Assembly (NCBI GenBank): GCA_963580455.1
Contig: OY756962.1
Location: 11,984,001-12,048,000 of the forward strand
DNA from: Euonymus europaeus
Taxonomy: Eukaryota > Streptophyta > Magnoliopsida > Celastrales > Celastraceae
DNA length: 64,000 bases
Reading direction: 5' to 3'
Part shown: positions 41,131 through 51,970 of the stretch, one piece after another
Layout of the letters: the number at the start of each line of letters is the position of its first letter
Numbering within the stretch: position 1 is the stretch's first letter
The notes under the pieces: generated by a model
Database searches by the model: none
What the model saw: only the letters and a program-made list of their open reading frames with translations
Told to the model about the DNA's origin: nothing
Program-made: the position numbers and the translations under genes

Positions 41131-42563
41131 TTGGTGTTTTGGCATCGAAATAATCTAGGAAGCTTATACTCATAAAATTTGACATAGAAGAACAATAAAA
41201 AGTGTACACAAAGCAACTTTGATGGTCCGAAGTTGCTCAACTCTATCTATGGTGAAGCTTTTAACTATTTTTGTCCATTTATCATAGAAAGCTGGTGTTT
41301 TGGCATCGAAATAATCTAGGAAGCTTATACTCATAAAATTTGACATAGAAGAACAATAGAAAGTGTACACCGAGCTATTTTGATATCCTGAAATTGCTTA
41401 ACACTCTCGATGGAGTTGTTTTTAATTGTTTTGCCAAATTTAGACCGAAATTTGTTCTCTTGACAACAAAAGAATTTTCGAAGCGAATACTAGTAATTTT
41501 AGACATAAAGAAACACTAAAAAGCGCACGCCGAGCAACTTTCATGGTTTGGAATTGCTTAACTCTTCTTATGGAGAAGCTTTTAACGGTTTTGTCTATTT
41601 GTCCTAGAAAGATTGTGTTTTGGCATCGAAATAATCTAGGAAGCTTATACTAGTAAAATTTGACATAGAAGAACAATAAAAAGTGTACACCGAACAACTT
41701 TGATTGCCCGAAATTGCTCAACTCTCCCGGTGGAGTTGTTTTTAATAGTTTTGCCAAATTTACAACGAAATTTGTTCTCTTGACAACAAAACAATTTACG
41801 AAGTGAATACTAGTAATTTTGGACATAAAGAAACAATAAAAAGTGCATACCGAGCAACTTTCATGGTTCGGAATCGCTCAACTCTCCTTATGGAGGAACT
41901 TTTAACGGTTTTGTTTATTTGTCATAGAAAGTTGGAGTTTTGGGATCGAAATAATATAGGAAGCTTATACTCATAAAATTTGACATGGAAGAAAAATAAA
42001 ATGTGTACATCGAGCAACTATGATGGTCCGAAGTTGCTCAACTCTATCTATGGTGGAGCTTTTATCGGTTTTTTTCCATTAGTCATAGAAAGGTGGGGTT
42101 TTGGTATCGAAATAATCTAGGAAGCTTATACTCGTAAAATTTGACATAGAAGAACAATAAAAATTGTACACCGAGCAACTTTGATTGCCCGAAATTGCTC
42201 AACTCTCCCGGTGGAGTTGTTTTTAATACTTTTACCAAATTTATATCAAAATTTGTTCTTTTGACAACAAAACAATTTACGAAGCGAATACTAGTAATTT
42301 TGGACATAAAGAAACAATAAAAAGTGTATACCAGCAACTTTCATGGTTCGGAATTGCTCAACTCTCCTTATGGAGGAACTTTTAACGGTTTTGTTTATTT
42401 GTCATAGAAAGTTGGAGTTTTGGGATCGAAATAATCTAGGAAGCTTATACTCATAAAATTTGACATAGAAGAACAATAAAAAGTGTACATCGAGCAACTA
42501 TGATGGTACGAAGTTGCTCAACTCTATCTATGGTGGAGCTTTTAACGGTTTTTGTCCATTTGT

Positions 42564-44843
42564 AGGCTCCATAGTTTGTTTCGATGAAAAAAGACACACT
42601 TTCTATCTCAAAATCGACAAAACTGTTAAAAAATCCTTCATGTGGAGAGTTGATTAATTTCAAACCATCAAAGTCGATAGGTGTAGAGATTTTGTTATTA
42701 TTTTACGTAAAATTTGATAAATATAGGCTCCATAGATTGTTTCGATGACAAAAGACACTTTCTACCTCAAAACGAAGAAAACCGTTAAAAAATCCTGCAT
42801 GTAAAAAGTTGAGTAATTTCCAACCATCAAAGTTGATTGGTGTAAAGTTTTGATTGTTATTTTACGTAAAATTTGACAAATATAGGCTCCATAGATTGTT
42901 TTAATGACAAAAGATATACTTTCTATCTCAAAATGGACAAAACCGTTAAACAATTCTCCATGAAAAGAGTTGAGCAATTTCGAACCATCAAGGTTGATAG
43001 GTGAACATTTTTTTCTTTCTTTATGTGCTAATTTAGTAGCATTGGATTCGTAGATTGTTTCGTTGTCAAAAGAACAACTTTCCTTCTTAATTAGACAAAA
43101 CCGTGAAAAGCACCAATATCGAGGGAGTTGCAATTTCGAACCCTCAAAGTTGATAAGTGAACACCATTTTATTGTTATTTTACATAAAATTTGACAAATA
43201 TAGGCTCCATAGTTTGTTTCGATGAAAAAAGACACACTTTCTATCTCAAAATGGACAAAACCGTTAAAAAATCCTTCATGTGGAGAGTTGATTAGTTTCT
43301 AACCATCAAATTCGATAGGTGTAGAGCTTTTATTATTATTTTACGTAAAATTTGATAAATATAGGCTTTATAGATTGTTTCGATAACAAAAGACACACTT
43401 TCTAACTCAAAATGGACAAAACCGTTAAAAAATGTTCCATGGAGAGAGTTGAGCAATTTTGAACCATCAAGGTTTATAGATGAACACTTTTTATTGTTGT
43501 TTTATGTCCTAATTTAGTAGCATTGGATTCGTAGATTGTTTCGTTGTGAAAAGAACAACTTTCCTTCTTAATTGACAAAATCATTAAAAGCACCAATATC
43601 GAGGCAGTTGAGCAATTTCAAACCCTCAAAGTTGATAGGTGAACACCTTTTTATTGTTGCTTTATGTGCTAGTTTAGTAGCATTGGATTCGTAGATTGTT
43701 TCGTTATCAAAAGAACAACTTTCCATCTTAATTGGACAAAACAGTTAAAAGCACCTATATTGAGGGAGTTGAGCAATTTCGAACCATCAAAGTTGATAGA
43801 TGGATACCTTTTTATTGTTGCTTTATGTGCTCATTTAGTAGCATTGGGTTCGTAGATTGTTTCATTGTCAAAAGAACAACTTTCCATCTTAATTAGACAA
43901 AACCGTTAAAAGCACCAATATCGAGGGAGTTGAGCAATTTTGAACCCTAAAAGTTGATAGGTGAACACCTTTTTATTGTTGCTTTATGTGCTAATTTAGT
44001 AGTATTGGATTCGTAGATTGTTTCGTTGTCCAAAGAACAACTTTCTTCTTAATTAGACAAAACTGTTAAAAGCACCTATATCGATGGAGTTGAGCAATTT
44101 CGAACCGTCAAAGTTGATAGGTGTAGACTTTTTATTGTTATTTTACTTAAAATTTGACAAATATAGTCTCCATAGTTTGTTTCGATGACAAAAGACACTT
44201 TCTTTCTCAAAATGGACAAAACCGTTAAAAAATCCTTCATGTGGGGAGTTGATTAATTTCAAACCATCAAATTAGATAGGTGTAAAGCTTTTATTATTAT
44301 TTTACGTAAAATTTGATAAATATAGGCTTCAAAGATTGTTTCGATAACAAAAGACACACTTTCTAACTCAAAATGGACAAAACCGTTGAAAAATCTTCCA
44401 TGGAGAGAGTTGAGCAATTTCGAAACATCAAGGTTGATAGGTGAACAATTTTTCTTGTTGTTTTATGTCCTAATTTAGTAGCATTGGATTCGTAGATTGT
44501 TTCATTGTGAAAAGAACAACTTTCCTTCTTAATTAGACAAAACCGTTAAAAGCACCAATATCGAGGCAGTTGAGCAATTTCGAACCTTCAAAGTTGATAG
44601 GTGAACACCTTTTTATTGTTGCTTTATGTGCTAATTTAGAAGGATTGGATTCGTAGATTGTTTCGTTGTCAAAAGAACAACTTTCCTTCTTAATTAGACA
44701 AAACTGTTAAAAGCACCTATATCGAGGGAGTTGAGCAATTTTGAACCATCAAAGTTGATAGATGAATACCTTTTTATTGTTGCTTTATGTGCTAATTTAA
44801 TAGTATTGGATTCGTAGATTGTTTCGTTGTCAAAAGAACAACC
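42564..44843 (-). repeat. ~160-bp satellite, inverted block (left part)
   Basis: Read on the minus strand, these monomers align with the forward satellite along their full length: the plus strand shows TAGATTGTTTCGATGACAAA, GGACAAAACCGTTAAA and GAGTTGAGCAATTTCGAACC where the reverse complement of class A has matching words. The HindIII site is replaced by ATAGGCTCCATAG. Two alternating classes remain: class A-like monomers with ATTTTACGTAAAAT and class B-like monomers with GCATTGGATTCGTAGATTG. The block is a diverged subfamily and is interrupted at 44843 by the chromovirus. Confidence 0.9.
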
Positions 44844-47015
44844 TGTGAAACCCCGACCCAAAAATTTTAGTTTTGAGTAGAAATACGGATGATTCGTGAG
44901 GTACGGAATCATAGAAAAATAGTTTTGGAGCTTAGTTCGGTAAATGGGGCATAACTTTTAGTATACATGTCCGTTTCGGGCCCGTAATATATCAAATCGA
45001 AGCTTGAACCGAGCCGGAAAATAAAAGTGAGAAAAACTGGGTTTCTGGAAAATAGGAACCGTCCGGACGTTTAAAACAGCCGTCCGGACGGTTTGTGCAG
45101 GAACTGGGGTAGATTCATTTTTAGAGAAAATTTTGGTGCTGTGAACAGTAGACCGTCCGGACGGTCTAACGAGGCGTCCGGACGGTTAAGCCTACGAGGT
45201 GGGCAGAGTGTTGAGAGAACAGTGAAGCGTCCGGACGGTCACTTGGGGCGTCCGGACGGTTATTGGAAAATCAGTTTTTAAGCTTAGTTTTAGACATTTC
45301 CTGCATATTTTCTTCTTGGGAGCCCGACTAGAGAGAGAAAGTGAGAGAGAAGAAGAGAGAGAAGGAGATTTTGGCAAGAGATTGACTTGGAGATTGTGGA
45401 TTGATGATCCTTGAAGCTAAGCAAGGAAGATTCAAGGTTGATTCAAGAGATTTGGTAAGTTTTTCTTAGTTTTTGGAAATTCTAGGTTTTTCTAGATTTG
45501 CTAGATTCTTGAAGAGTTGAGTGCTATGCTTTAGATATGTTGTTTATAGGTTGATTTTGGATGTTTATGTAGATTGGTTTGTGTTTTGGAGTTGAGTTGA
45601 GCTTGGAGTGAGTTGGAGGATTTTGGAAGGAATTTCTAGAGAGAGAAGTAAGTGATTTCGAATTTATTGATTTTAATTGATGTTTATATGAGTTGTGGTT
45701 GATTTATTGGTGCTTGTGAGGGTTCGGTTGTGCCACATTGTAGGTTTGGGCAAACCGAAACCCTAGGAACGAAATTTGGGAAATTGTGGTAATTTACTCG
45801 ACACGAGGTAGGGGATTTCCAACCATACTTTCTATCGTTCGTTTTCGATATGTAAAGAGCTTTTCGATTCCTCATTGGTCGTTCCATTTGTGTTTCCGCC
45901 TTAATTGCTCCTAAGGGGAAACGAACCCTAATTGTGATTCTTGTTGATTCTTGATGTTGCATGACCCGAGTGTGTGTGTTCCATCTCCTATGGACACGAT
46001 GTGATTTCCGTTCATGCATCACGGTAGTTATGTATATATATATGTAGGTTGTTCATATATATATATCTATTCAGCATGTCATGACATAATGCATTAGAGT
46101 TGCATGGGGGACCGAGTATGGACTCGGAAACCTTTAGGTTTCTTGAAAGCTACTTGGGGGGATGACGAGGTGATGAGAGTTACCACTGAGTCATGTGAAC
46201 TCCAAGTAGGATAACGCACTAGGGGTAAGGTCAAGAGTGACTTGCCTTGTGGGGTGCGGGCGTGATAGGTTCACGCAACCGGTTGATCCTAGGAGTGGTT
46301 GGTTGTGGTGAGCTTGCTCCCGTGCAATATTTCATTGAGTTGCAATGATATTGTGGTTGTTATGCTCCGAAGGGGTTATCCGGGTAAATATTGATGTGAA
46401 TTGTTGAGTATACGTTCATGTGGTAGGAACATATTGATGCATTACTTTCCTTTGGTTCAGCTTATATTGATGTTTACTTCATACCCTACTGAGCTTCTAG
46501 CTCACTCCTTTACTTTCTTCGTTCCACAGGAGACACTGGTACGGGTACTGGTGCTGCGGATCGGTGAGCAGGTCATGATATGGATGGCCCTGGATAGAAT
46601 AGGGTGCTAGAGATATACTCTATGCATGTGGGTGTACGTAGTATATCTATGTTGAGAGAATATAACCATTTGGCACTGTGGTGCTTGTATGTGGATGTAG
46701 ATGTTGATTTATGGTTATATTTGATGTTTTATAAATCTGTGTGTTGACTTATATGTGATGCCATCAGTTTGTGCATGCTGGTAGTGGATGGCCTGAGGCC
46801 TAGGGTCAGGATTGCATGTGGTTGAGGCCCGAGGCCTATGTTTGCTAGGTTGCTAGTGTGATGTTGTTGTTGCTGCGTTTCTGATGCAGGTGGGCGCTCT
46901 CCGATATACGGGGAGGTGCCGCCGGATTTCCGGTTGATCCCGGATGTTCACACTAGTGACCTAGGAAGGGTGCGGAGAGAGCACCCAGTCGCGTCTCCAG
47001 AAACGGGGCGTGACA
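44844..47015 (+). repeat. 5' LTR of the chromovirus (2172 bp)
   Basis: Starts TGTGAAACCCCGACCC and ends GGGGCGTGACA, directly followed by the primer site. U3 holds six CGTCCGGACG palindromes (45060-45258), then a GA-rich run near 45329-45372 that probably lies in the transcript leader (inference). By hand I count about 30 base differences from the 3' LTR, roughly 11 of them in the first 270 bases, suggesting a young insertion. The rest of the LTR has no recognisable coding content. Confidence 0.95.
45060..45258. promoter_or_regulatory. Three 21-bp-spaced pairs of perfect CGTCCGGACG palindromes in U3
   Basis: Perfect 10-bp palindromes start at 45060, 45081, 45154, 45175, 45228 and 45249. Start-to-start distance within each pair is exactly 21 bp (about two helical turns); pairs are 53-73 bp apart. 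The copy at 45152-45167 extends to a 16-bp perfect palindrome, GACCGTCCGGACGGTC. Spacer bases differ between pairs, so the spacing and not the spacer is kept. It is probably a binding array for a dimeric regulator; the factor is unknown. Confidence 0.8.
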
Positions 47016-47018
47016 ATT

Positions 47019-47036
47019 TGGTATCGGAGGCAGGTT
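47019..47036 (+). other. Primer binding site, initiator Met-tRNA type
   Basis: TGGTATCGGAGGCAGGTT lies three bases after the LTR end and resembles the TGGTATCAGAGCCAGGTT complement of plant initiator Met-tRNA, with two apparent mismatches. This is the usual primer of plant chromoviruses. Confidence 0.85.
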
Positions 47037-47119
47037 TACGACTCTTTATAGGATCTGGGGTGTTGGGTCCTAGTTGTAGAGTAGTATATCCAGGCCATGT
47101 CACGACTGCTACTGATCCG

Positions 47120-47190
47120 GTATGTTTTCTTTTCCCCTTAAATCCTCGTTTGAGTAGTGGGTTAAATGGTATTGTCTGTTTGCCATGCAG
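47120..47190 (+). other. Possible short intron in the gag leader
   Basis: GTATGTTTTC at 47120 resembles a plant 5' splice site, and a T-rich stretch ending TTTGCCATGCAG at 47190 resembles an acceptor, directly followed by the gag ATG. The length would be 71 bp, near the lower limit for plant introns. It may be chance. Confidence 0.3.
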
Positions 47191-48519
47191 ATGAATACCC
47201 GTAGAACTACCAGGTCCGAGAGTGGGACTGTAGTACCTCGTGGCAGAGGCCGACGGGGAGTTGGTAGGGGCCGAGGTTGAGGCCGTAGTGTTGGGGTGGA
47301 ACGTGTCACAAGAGGCACTCCTAGCACTGAGGATTCGGTTCCAAATGTGGATCCGGAGTTGAGAGAGGAAGAGATAGTTCAAGAGGGACTACCGATGGAG
47401 AGTGATGATCAGCAGGCACCACCTGAGGTGCAGGTTGCTCCTGTTACTACAAGGGGGCAACTAGTGACGATGGAGAGTCTTACTAGTTTTATGATGAGTA
47501 TGGTGCAGACACAGGCGCAGACCATAGCTCAGGCAGTGGCTCAGGCGATGGGTGCTACTGGCACTCGTGCTGAGGGAGTTGTACCAGAGGCTACAACTGA
47601 GGTAGCAGCAGTACCTAGAGCTGGGAGAGGGATGTATGAGGTGGACCAATTGAGGAGGACTACTCCTCCAACATTTTCTGGAGATGGAATGGGTGTGGGG
47701 GCGGAGGAGTGGTTCAACCAGCTGAGTATGAGAATGGACACTCTTGAGATACCCGATGAGAGACGGGTGAAGTTTGTGTTCTATTACTTGAGTGGTGCGG
47801 CCTATGAATGGTGGATGTCCATGGGCCAGAGACGGAATGAGCTGACTTGGACTTCGTTTGAGCAGTTGTTTATGCAGAAGTTTGTGCCAAGGCCTCTGCA
47901 AACGGAGAAGGCCAAACAATTTCTAGATTTGTTGCAGACATCAGAGATGACGGTGTCTCAGTACACCAAGCAGTTTGAGGAGTTATACCGGTATGGGAAG
48001 GAGTTTGCTCCCACAGATGTGAAGAAGGCAGTGAGGTACCGAGATGGGTTGCTTCCCAGTCTTGGTAGAATGGTGATGGCCACTAGGGTGGTGTCATATC
48101 AGGACACAGTGGAGATGGCTCTTGATTTTGAGTTGAGTGAGAAAAGTGAAGCTCAGAGGAAGCGTCCAGTGAGTGAGGGTAGTAGTGGTGGTGGTAGTAG
48201 CCACAAGAAACCGAGAACAGATTTTCGTCAACAGAGAGGGGACCGAGACAAGGGTCCTAGGCTACCATGGGGTAAGATGACATGCTTCAAGTGTGGGAAA
48301 GAGGGGCACAAGGCAAGTGAGTGCAAGCTTTCTGGGTTTAAGTGCTTTGGGTGTGGCAAGTTGGGTCATAGAAAGAGCGAGTGTCCAGAAGGCAACCAGA
48401 GAGCCCAGCAGCAGAGCACACCGGGAGTACCGCCTCCGGCTCTTCCTTCCAATGTTCCAATGGGAGGAAGGGGGGGGGTGGGACTCGTCAGCCACAGCAG
48501 TAGCAGAATGCACTGGTAG
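47191..48519 (+). CDS. gag: Chromovirus Gag, interrupted by an early in-frame TGA
   Basis: Encodes the structural capsid/nucleocapsid protein that packages element RNA in cytoplasmic particles. The natural ATG is at 47191, but codon 30 (47278-47280) is TGA, probably from CGA. The frame is open again to TAG at 48517-48519; the GTG at 47296 is an in-frame codon and not a convincing start. A Retrotrans_gag-type region ([11 protein letters not shown] through about residue 260) is followed by a basic stretch and two CCHC zinc knuckles, [14 protein letters not shown] and [14 protein letters not shown]. Normally gag runs straight into pol in this clade. Here a run of nine G (48470-48478) shifts the frame, so the last ~15 residues are out of frame and the TAG is artificial. 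Not expected to make functional Gag. Confidence 0.9.
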
Positions 48520-48536
48520 AGGGGCGTGTCTATGCA

Positions 48537-51500
48537 TTGGGTCATCAGGAGGCACAGGAGCATCCAAACTTCATTGGAGGTACCTTCTTGATTTCTAATT
48601 GTTGGGCAAGAGTCTTGTTTGACTCAGGGGCTACCTCATCTTTCATTACTAGTTCGTTAGCACACGCACTAGAGGTAGAGATTTCGCCAATAAGACGAAT
48701 GTTCACGGTATCCTCACCATTCGGATACTTTACCACATTGGAGGGGGTAGTGTTCGGTTGTGAGTGTCGGTTTGGAGAAATATCTCTGAAAGCCGACTTG
48801 TATGTATTAGATTTCCAGGATTTTGATGTGATTCTTGGAGTTGATTGGTTGACGAAGCACCAAGGGTTGCTTGATTTCTGGGAGAGGAAGATTACTCTTA
48901 GAGTACCCGAGGGAGGAGTGATTCAGTTGAGGGGATCGAAGGGGATTCCATGCCCACATTTCATGGATAATCCTCCGTACCAAGATTGTAGAGTTGCGAG
49001 TTTAGTGACTTCGGCGCCTAAGGGCGATGTAGCTACACCGATATTGATAGTGGAGGAGTTTACGGATGTATTTACGGAAGAGTTGCCAGGATTATCTCCG
49101 AAGAGGGAAATTGACTTTGCTATTGAGTTGCATCCGAACGTCAAACCAATTTCGATTCCGCCGTATCGGATGGCTCCAGCAGAGTTGAAGGAGTTGAGTA
49201 CTCAGTTAGAAGAGTTGCTAGACTTGGGGTTCATTAGACCGAGTGTGTCCCCGTGGGGAGCACCGGTGTTGTTCGTCAAGAAGAAAGACGGAAGTTTGAG
49301 GATGTGTATTGATTATAGGCAGTTGAATAAGGTTACAGTGAGGAATAAGTATCCGTTGCCTAGGATCAATGATTTGTTTGACCAATTGAGAGGTTCTAGG
49401 CATTTCTCTAAGATTGACTTGAGGTCGGGTTATCATCAGTTGAGGATTAATGATGAGGATATCCAGAAAACAGCGTTTAGAACTCGTTATGGGCATTATG
49501 AGTTCCTTGTGATGCCGTTTGGGTTGACAAATGCCCCGGCGGTATTCATGGACCTAATGCAAAGGGTTCTTCGACCGTTTTTGGACAAGTTTGTAGTGGT
49601 GTTTATTGATGATATATTGATTTATTCTCCTACGGAAGAAGAGCATGAGGAACACTTGAGGGTAGTGTTACAGACGTTGAGGGAGAATCAACTGTATGCT
49701 AAATTGAGTAAGTGTGAATTTTGGGCCACAGAAGTGAAGTTCCTAGGCCATGTGATCACTCAAGAAGGTATAGCGGTTGACTACTCCAAAGTTGAGTCAG
49801 TTTTGAATTGGGAGAGACCAAAGAATGTGACAGAGATCCGGAGTTTTCTAGGATTGGCGGGTTACTACCGGAGATTTATTGAGGATTTTTCGAGAGTTAC
49901 TTCGCCGATGACGCAACTCACAAAGAAGGGCACACTGTTTGTGTGGACAGACGAATGTGAGGCCGCATTTGAAGAGTTGAAGAAGAGGTTGACAACACCT
50001 CCAGTGTTAGTAGTTCCGGAGAGGAATGTTGGCTATCAGGTGTATTGTGATGCATCTGGAGTTGGGTTGGGTTGTGTGTTGATGCAGCAGTGCCGAGTGA
50101 TAGAGTATGGTTCGAGGTTGCTGAAGACACATGAGAGGAACTATCCAGTGCATGATCTGGAGTTGGCGGCAGTAGTATTTACTCTTAAGCAATGGAGGTA
50201 CTATCTCTACGGAGAGACGTTTGAGGTGTTCTCGGATCACAAAAGCCTTAAGTACCTATTCACCCAAAAGGAGTTGAACTTACGGCAAAGGCGGTGGATG
50301 GAGTACTTAGAGGATTTTGATTTTAATTTGCAATACCATCCTGGTAAAGCAAATGTGGTTGCGGATGCATTGAGTAGGAAGCAGAGAGTTGCTAGCCTAT
50401 TCATGCATGAGTGGAAAATTGTGGAGACAATCAATGAGTTTGGATTGGAGTTGAGGAGTCAAGAGGAAAAGGTGCATTTGTGTTCTATGACTTCGAGACC
50501 TATGATGGTTCAAAAGGTTATAGATGCACAAAACGGAGATCATACATTTGATGTGATGGATGAGAGTCTTGGATGGGTTCGAGGGAATGATGGTGGAGTA
50601 CGATATGCGGGAAGGTTAGTGGTTCCCGAAGATGATGAGTTGAGACAGGAGATTCTAAGGGAAGCACATCATTCTTGGTTTGCTATGCATCCCGGGGGTA
50701 TGAAGATGTACCGAGACTTGAAGCAGAGTTTCTGGTGGAAGGGTATGAAGGCCGATGTTGCTAGATTTGTGACGAAGTGTCTTACTTGTCAACAAGTGAA
50801 GGCAGAACATCAGAGACCAGCTGGATTGTTGCAACCATTACCAGTAGCGGAATGGAAGTGGGAGAAGATCACAATGGACTTTGTGACGGCATTGCCAATG
50901 ACTCAGAGGAGGCATGATGCGGTTTGGGTGATAGTGGACAGATTGACTAAGTCTGCACACTTCTTACCCATGAACAAGACGGATTCATTGGAAACCTTGA
51001 GTACTATGTATGTCAAGGAGATTGTGAGACTTCGCGGAATTCCATTATCTATTGTGTCGGACCGAGACCCGAGGTTCACAGGTAGATTCTGGAGTAGTTT
51101 ACAGGAGGCATTGGGAACGAAGTTGGATTTCTCTACAGCTTATCATCCTCAGAGTGATGGACAGAGTAAGAGAACCATACAGGTTTTGGAGGATATGCTA
51201 CGAGCATGTGTAGTTGATTTTGGAGGAAGTTGGGATCGGTACTTACATTTGGCGGAGTTTGTGTATAACAACTCTTTCCAAAGTAGTATCGGGATGGCAC
51301 CTTACGAGGCGCTCTACGGGAGGCCTTGTAGGTCGCCTTTGTGTTGGGCAGAGGTTGGGGAGAAGGTTGTGTCAGGACCGGAGATGGTCAAAGAAGCACG
51401 AGAGAGAGTTGATGAGATACGGAAGCGGTTGATCACCGCACAGAGCCGACAGAAGTCTTATGCTGACCGGAGGAGGAGACCTTTGGAGTTCGCTGTAGGC

Positions 51501-51932
51501 GATAAGGTTTTCTTGAAGGTTAGTCCGAGACGGGGAATTCAGAGATATAGCAAGCATGGGAAGTTGGCACCGAGGTTTATGGGGCCATTTGAGATTTTGG
51601 AGACAGTTGGACCGGTGGCGTACCGTTTGGCACTTCCACCGAAGCTTGAGAAGGTTCACAATGTATTCCATGTATCTATGCTTCGGAAATATGAGCCGGA
51701 TCCGTCGCATGTGATAGATTGGACTACGTTGGAAGTTGAGGAAGATGGGAGCTACACTCTTCACCCGGTGAAGATTCTAGACCGACAGAACAAGGTCACG
51801 AGGTCGAGTGTGATACCATTGGTAAAAGTGATGTGGATGTACCACGGAGTTGAAGAAGCAACTTGGGAGTTGGAGTCTCGAATGAAGGAAAGGTACCCGG
51901 AGTTGTTCGGAGATTCCGGTACGTGTGTGTAG
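48537..51932 (+). CDS. pol: Chromovirus Pol: protease, RT, RNase H, integrase, chromodomain-like tail
   Basis: The polyprotein that copies element RNA and inserts the cDNA. The open frame begins after TAG at 48501-48503 and has no ATG here, because it should be read through from gag; numbering below uses 48537 as residue 1. Protease: [10 protein letters not shown] with Asp29. Reverse transcriptase: [10 protein letters not shown] (Asp294) and [11 protein letters not shown] (Asp358/359), both intact. RNase H: YCDASG (Asp505), HDLELA, SDHKSL and VADALSR. Integrase: a His-His-Cys-Cys region ending CLTCQQVK, then Asp781 (MDFVT), Asp842 (SDRDPRF) and, exactly 35 residues on, Lys878 in DGQSKRTIQ where the family has Glu. 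Then comes a GPF module and a chromodomain-like tail (about residues 1070-1125, [17 protein letters not shown]). RT and RNase H look competent; the integrase is predicted inactive. Confidence 0.93.
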   Translation: MGHQEAQEHPNFIGGTFLISNCWARVLFDSGATSSFITSSLAHALEVEISPIRRMFTVSSPFGYFTTLEGVVFGCECRFGEISLKADLYVLDFQDFDVILGVDWLTKHQGLLDFWERKITLRVPEGGVIQLRGSKGIPCPHFMDNPPYQDCRVASLVTSAPKGDVATPILIVEEFTDVFTEELPGLSPKREIDFAIELHPNVKPISIPPYRMAPAELKELSTQLEELLDLGFIRPSVSPWGAPVLFVKKKDGSLRMCIDYRQLNKVTVRNKYPLPRINDLFDQLRGSRHFSKIDLRSGYHQLRINDEDIQKTAFRTRYGHYEFLVMPFGLTNAPAVFMDLMQRVLRPFLDKFVVVFIDDILIYSPTEEEHEEHLRVVLQTLRENQLYAKLSKCEFWATEVKFLGHVITQEGIAVDYSKVESVLNWERPKNVTEIRSFLGLAGYYRRFIEDFSRVTSPMTQLTKKGTLFVWTDECEAAFEELKKRLTTPPVLVVPERNVGYQVYCDASGVGLGCVLMQQCRVIEYGSRLLKTHERNYPVHDLELAAVVFTLKQWRYYLYGETFEVFSDHKSLKYLFTQKELNLRQRRWMEYLEDFDFNLQYHPGKANVVADALSRKQRVASLFMHEWKIVETINEFGLELRSQEEKVHLCSMTSRPMMVQKVIDAQNGDHTFDVMDESLGWVRGNDGGVRYAGRLVVPEDDELRQEILREAHHSWFAMHPGGMKMYRDLKQSFWWKGMKADVARFVTKCLTCQQVKAEHQRPAGLLQPLPVAEWKWEKITMDFVTALPMTQRRHDAVWVIVDRLTKSAHFLPMNKTDSLETLSTMYVKEIVRLRGIPLSIVSDRDPRFTGRFWSSLQEALGTKLDFSTAYHPQSDGQSKRTIQVLEDMLRACVVDFGGSWDRYLHLAEFVYNNSFQSSIGMAPYEALYGRPCRSPLCWAEVGEKVVSGPEMVKEARERVDEIRKRLITAQSRQKSYADRRRRPLEFAVGDKVFLKVSPRRGIQRYSKHGKLAPRFMGPFEILETVGPVAYRLALPPKLEKVHNVFHVSMLRKYEPDPSHVIDWTTLEVEEDGSYTLHPVKILDRQNKVTRSSVIPLVKVMWMYHGVEEATWELESRMKERYPELFGDSGTCV

Positions 51933-51957
51933 TTAAATTTTGGGACGAAATTTTATT

Positions 51958-51970
51958 AAGGGGGGGAGGA
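51958..51970 (+). other. Polypurine tract
   Basis: AAGGGGGGGAGGA abuts the 3' LTR and primes plus-strand DNA synthesis in this class of element. The preceding TTTTGGGACGAAATTTTATT is also typical of plant Ty3/gypsy elements. Confidence 0.9.

Larger units (their letters stand above)
30581..42563 (+). repeat. ~160-bp satellite array, forward block 4
   Basis: Continuous forward-orientation satellite, about 75 monomers, with several local higher-order patterns. Part of it (about 32160-33950) is a paralogue of 20245-24020, with an offset of 11920-11921 bp over 20921-21877 and without the solo LTR. The block ends abruptly at 42563 inside a class A monomer, after TTTTTGTCCATTTGT, where the satellite continues in the opposite orientation. 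Confidence 0.95.

Noticed and set aside
43..42337. Dozens of similar 60-113-residue antisense open frames (MSKITSIRFVNYFVVKRTN-like)
   Set aside because: They are the satellite read on the minus strand. The monomer is not a multiple of three long, frames stop at monomer junctions, and repeats of the same peptide reflect repeated DNA, not a protein family.
1..42563. CENP-B-box-like motif in the satellite
   Set aside because: I looked for TTCG....A..CGGG in the common monomers and did not see a convincing match.
45684..46022. 112-residue antisense frame in both chromovirus LTRs (again at 52811-53149)
   Set aside because: Its repetition comes from the LTR pair. The sequence is low-complexity and polar with no recognisable family.
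46948..48567. Antisense frames of 100-150 residues opposite gag
   Set aside because: Shadows of the gag coding strand, whose codon bias keeps opposite frames open.
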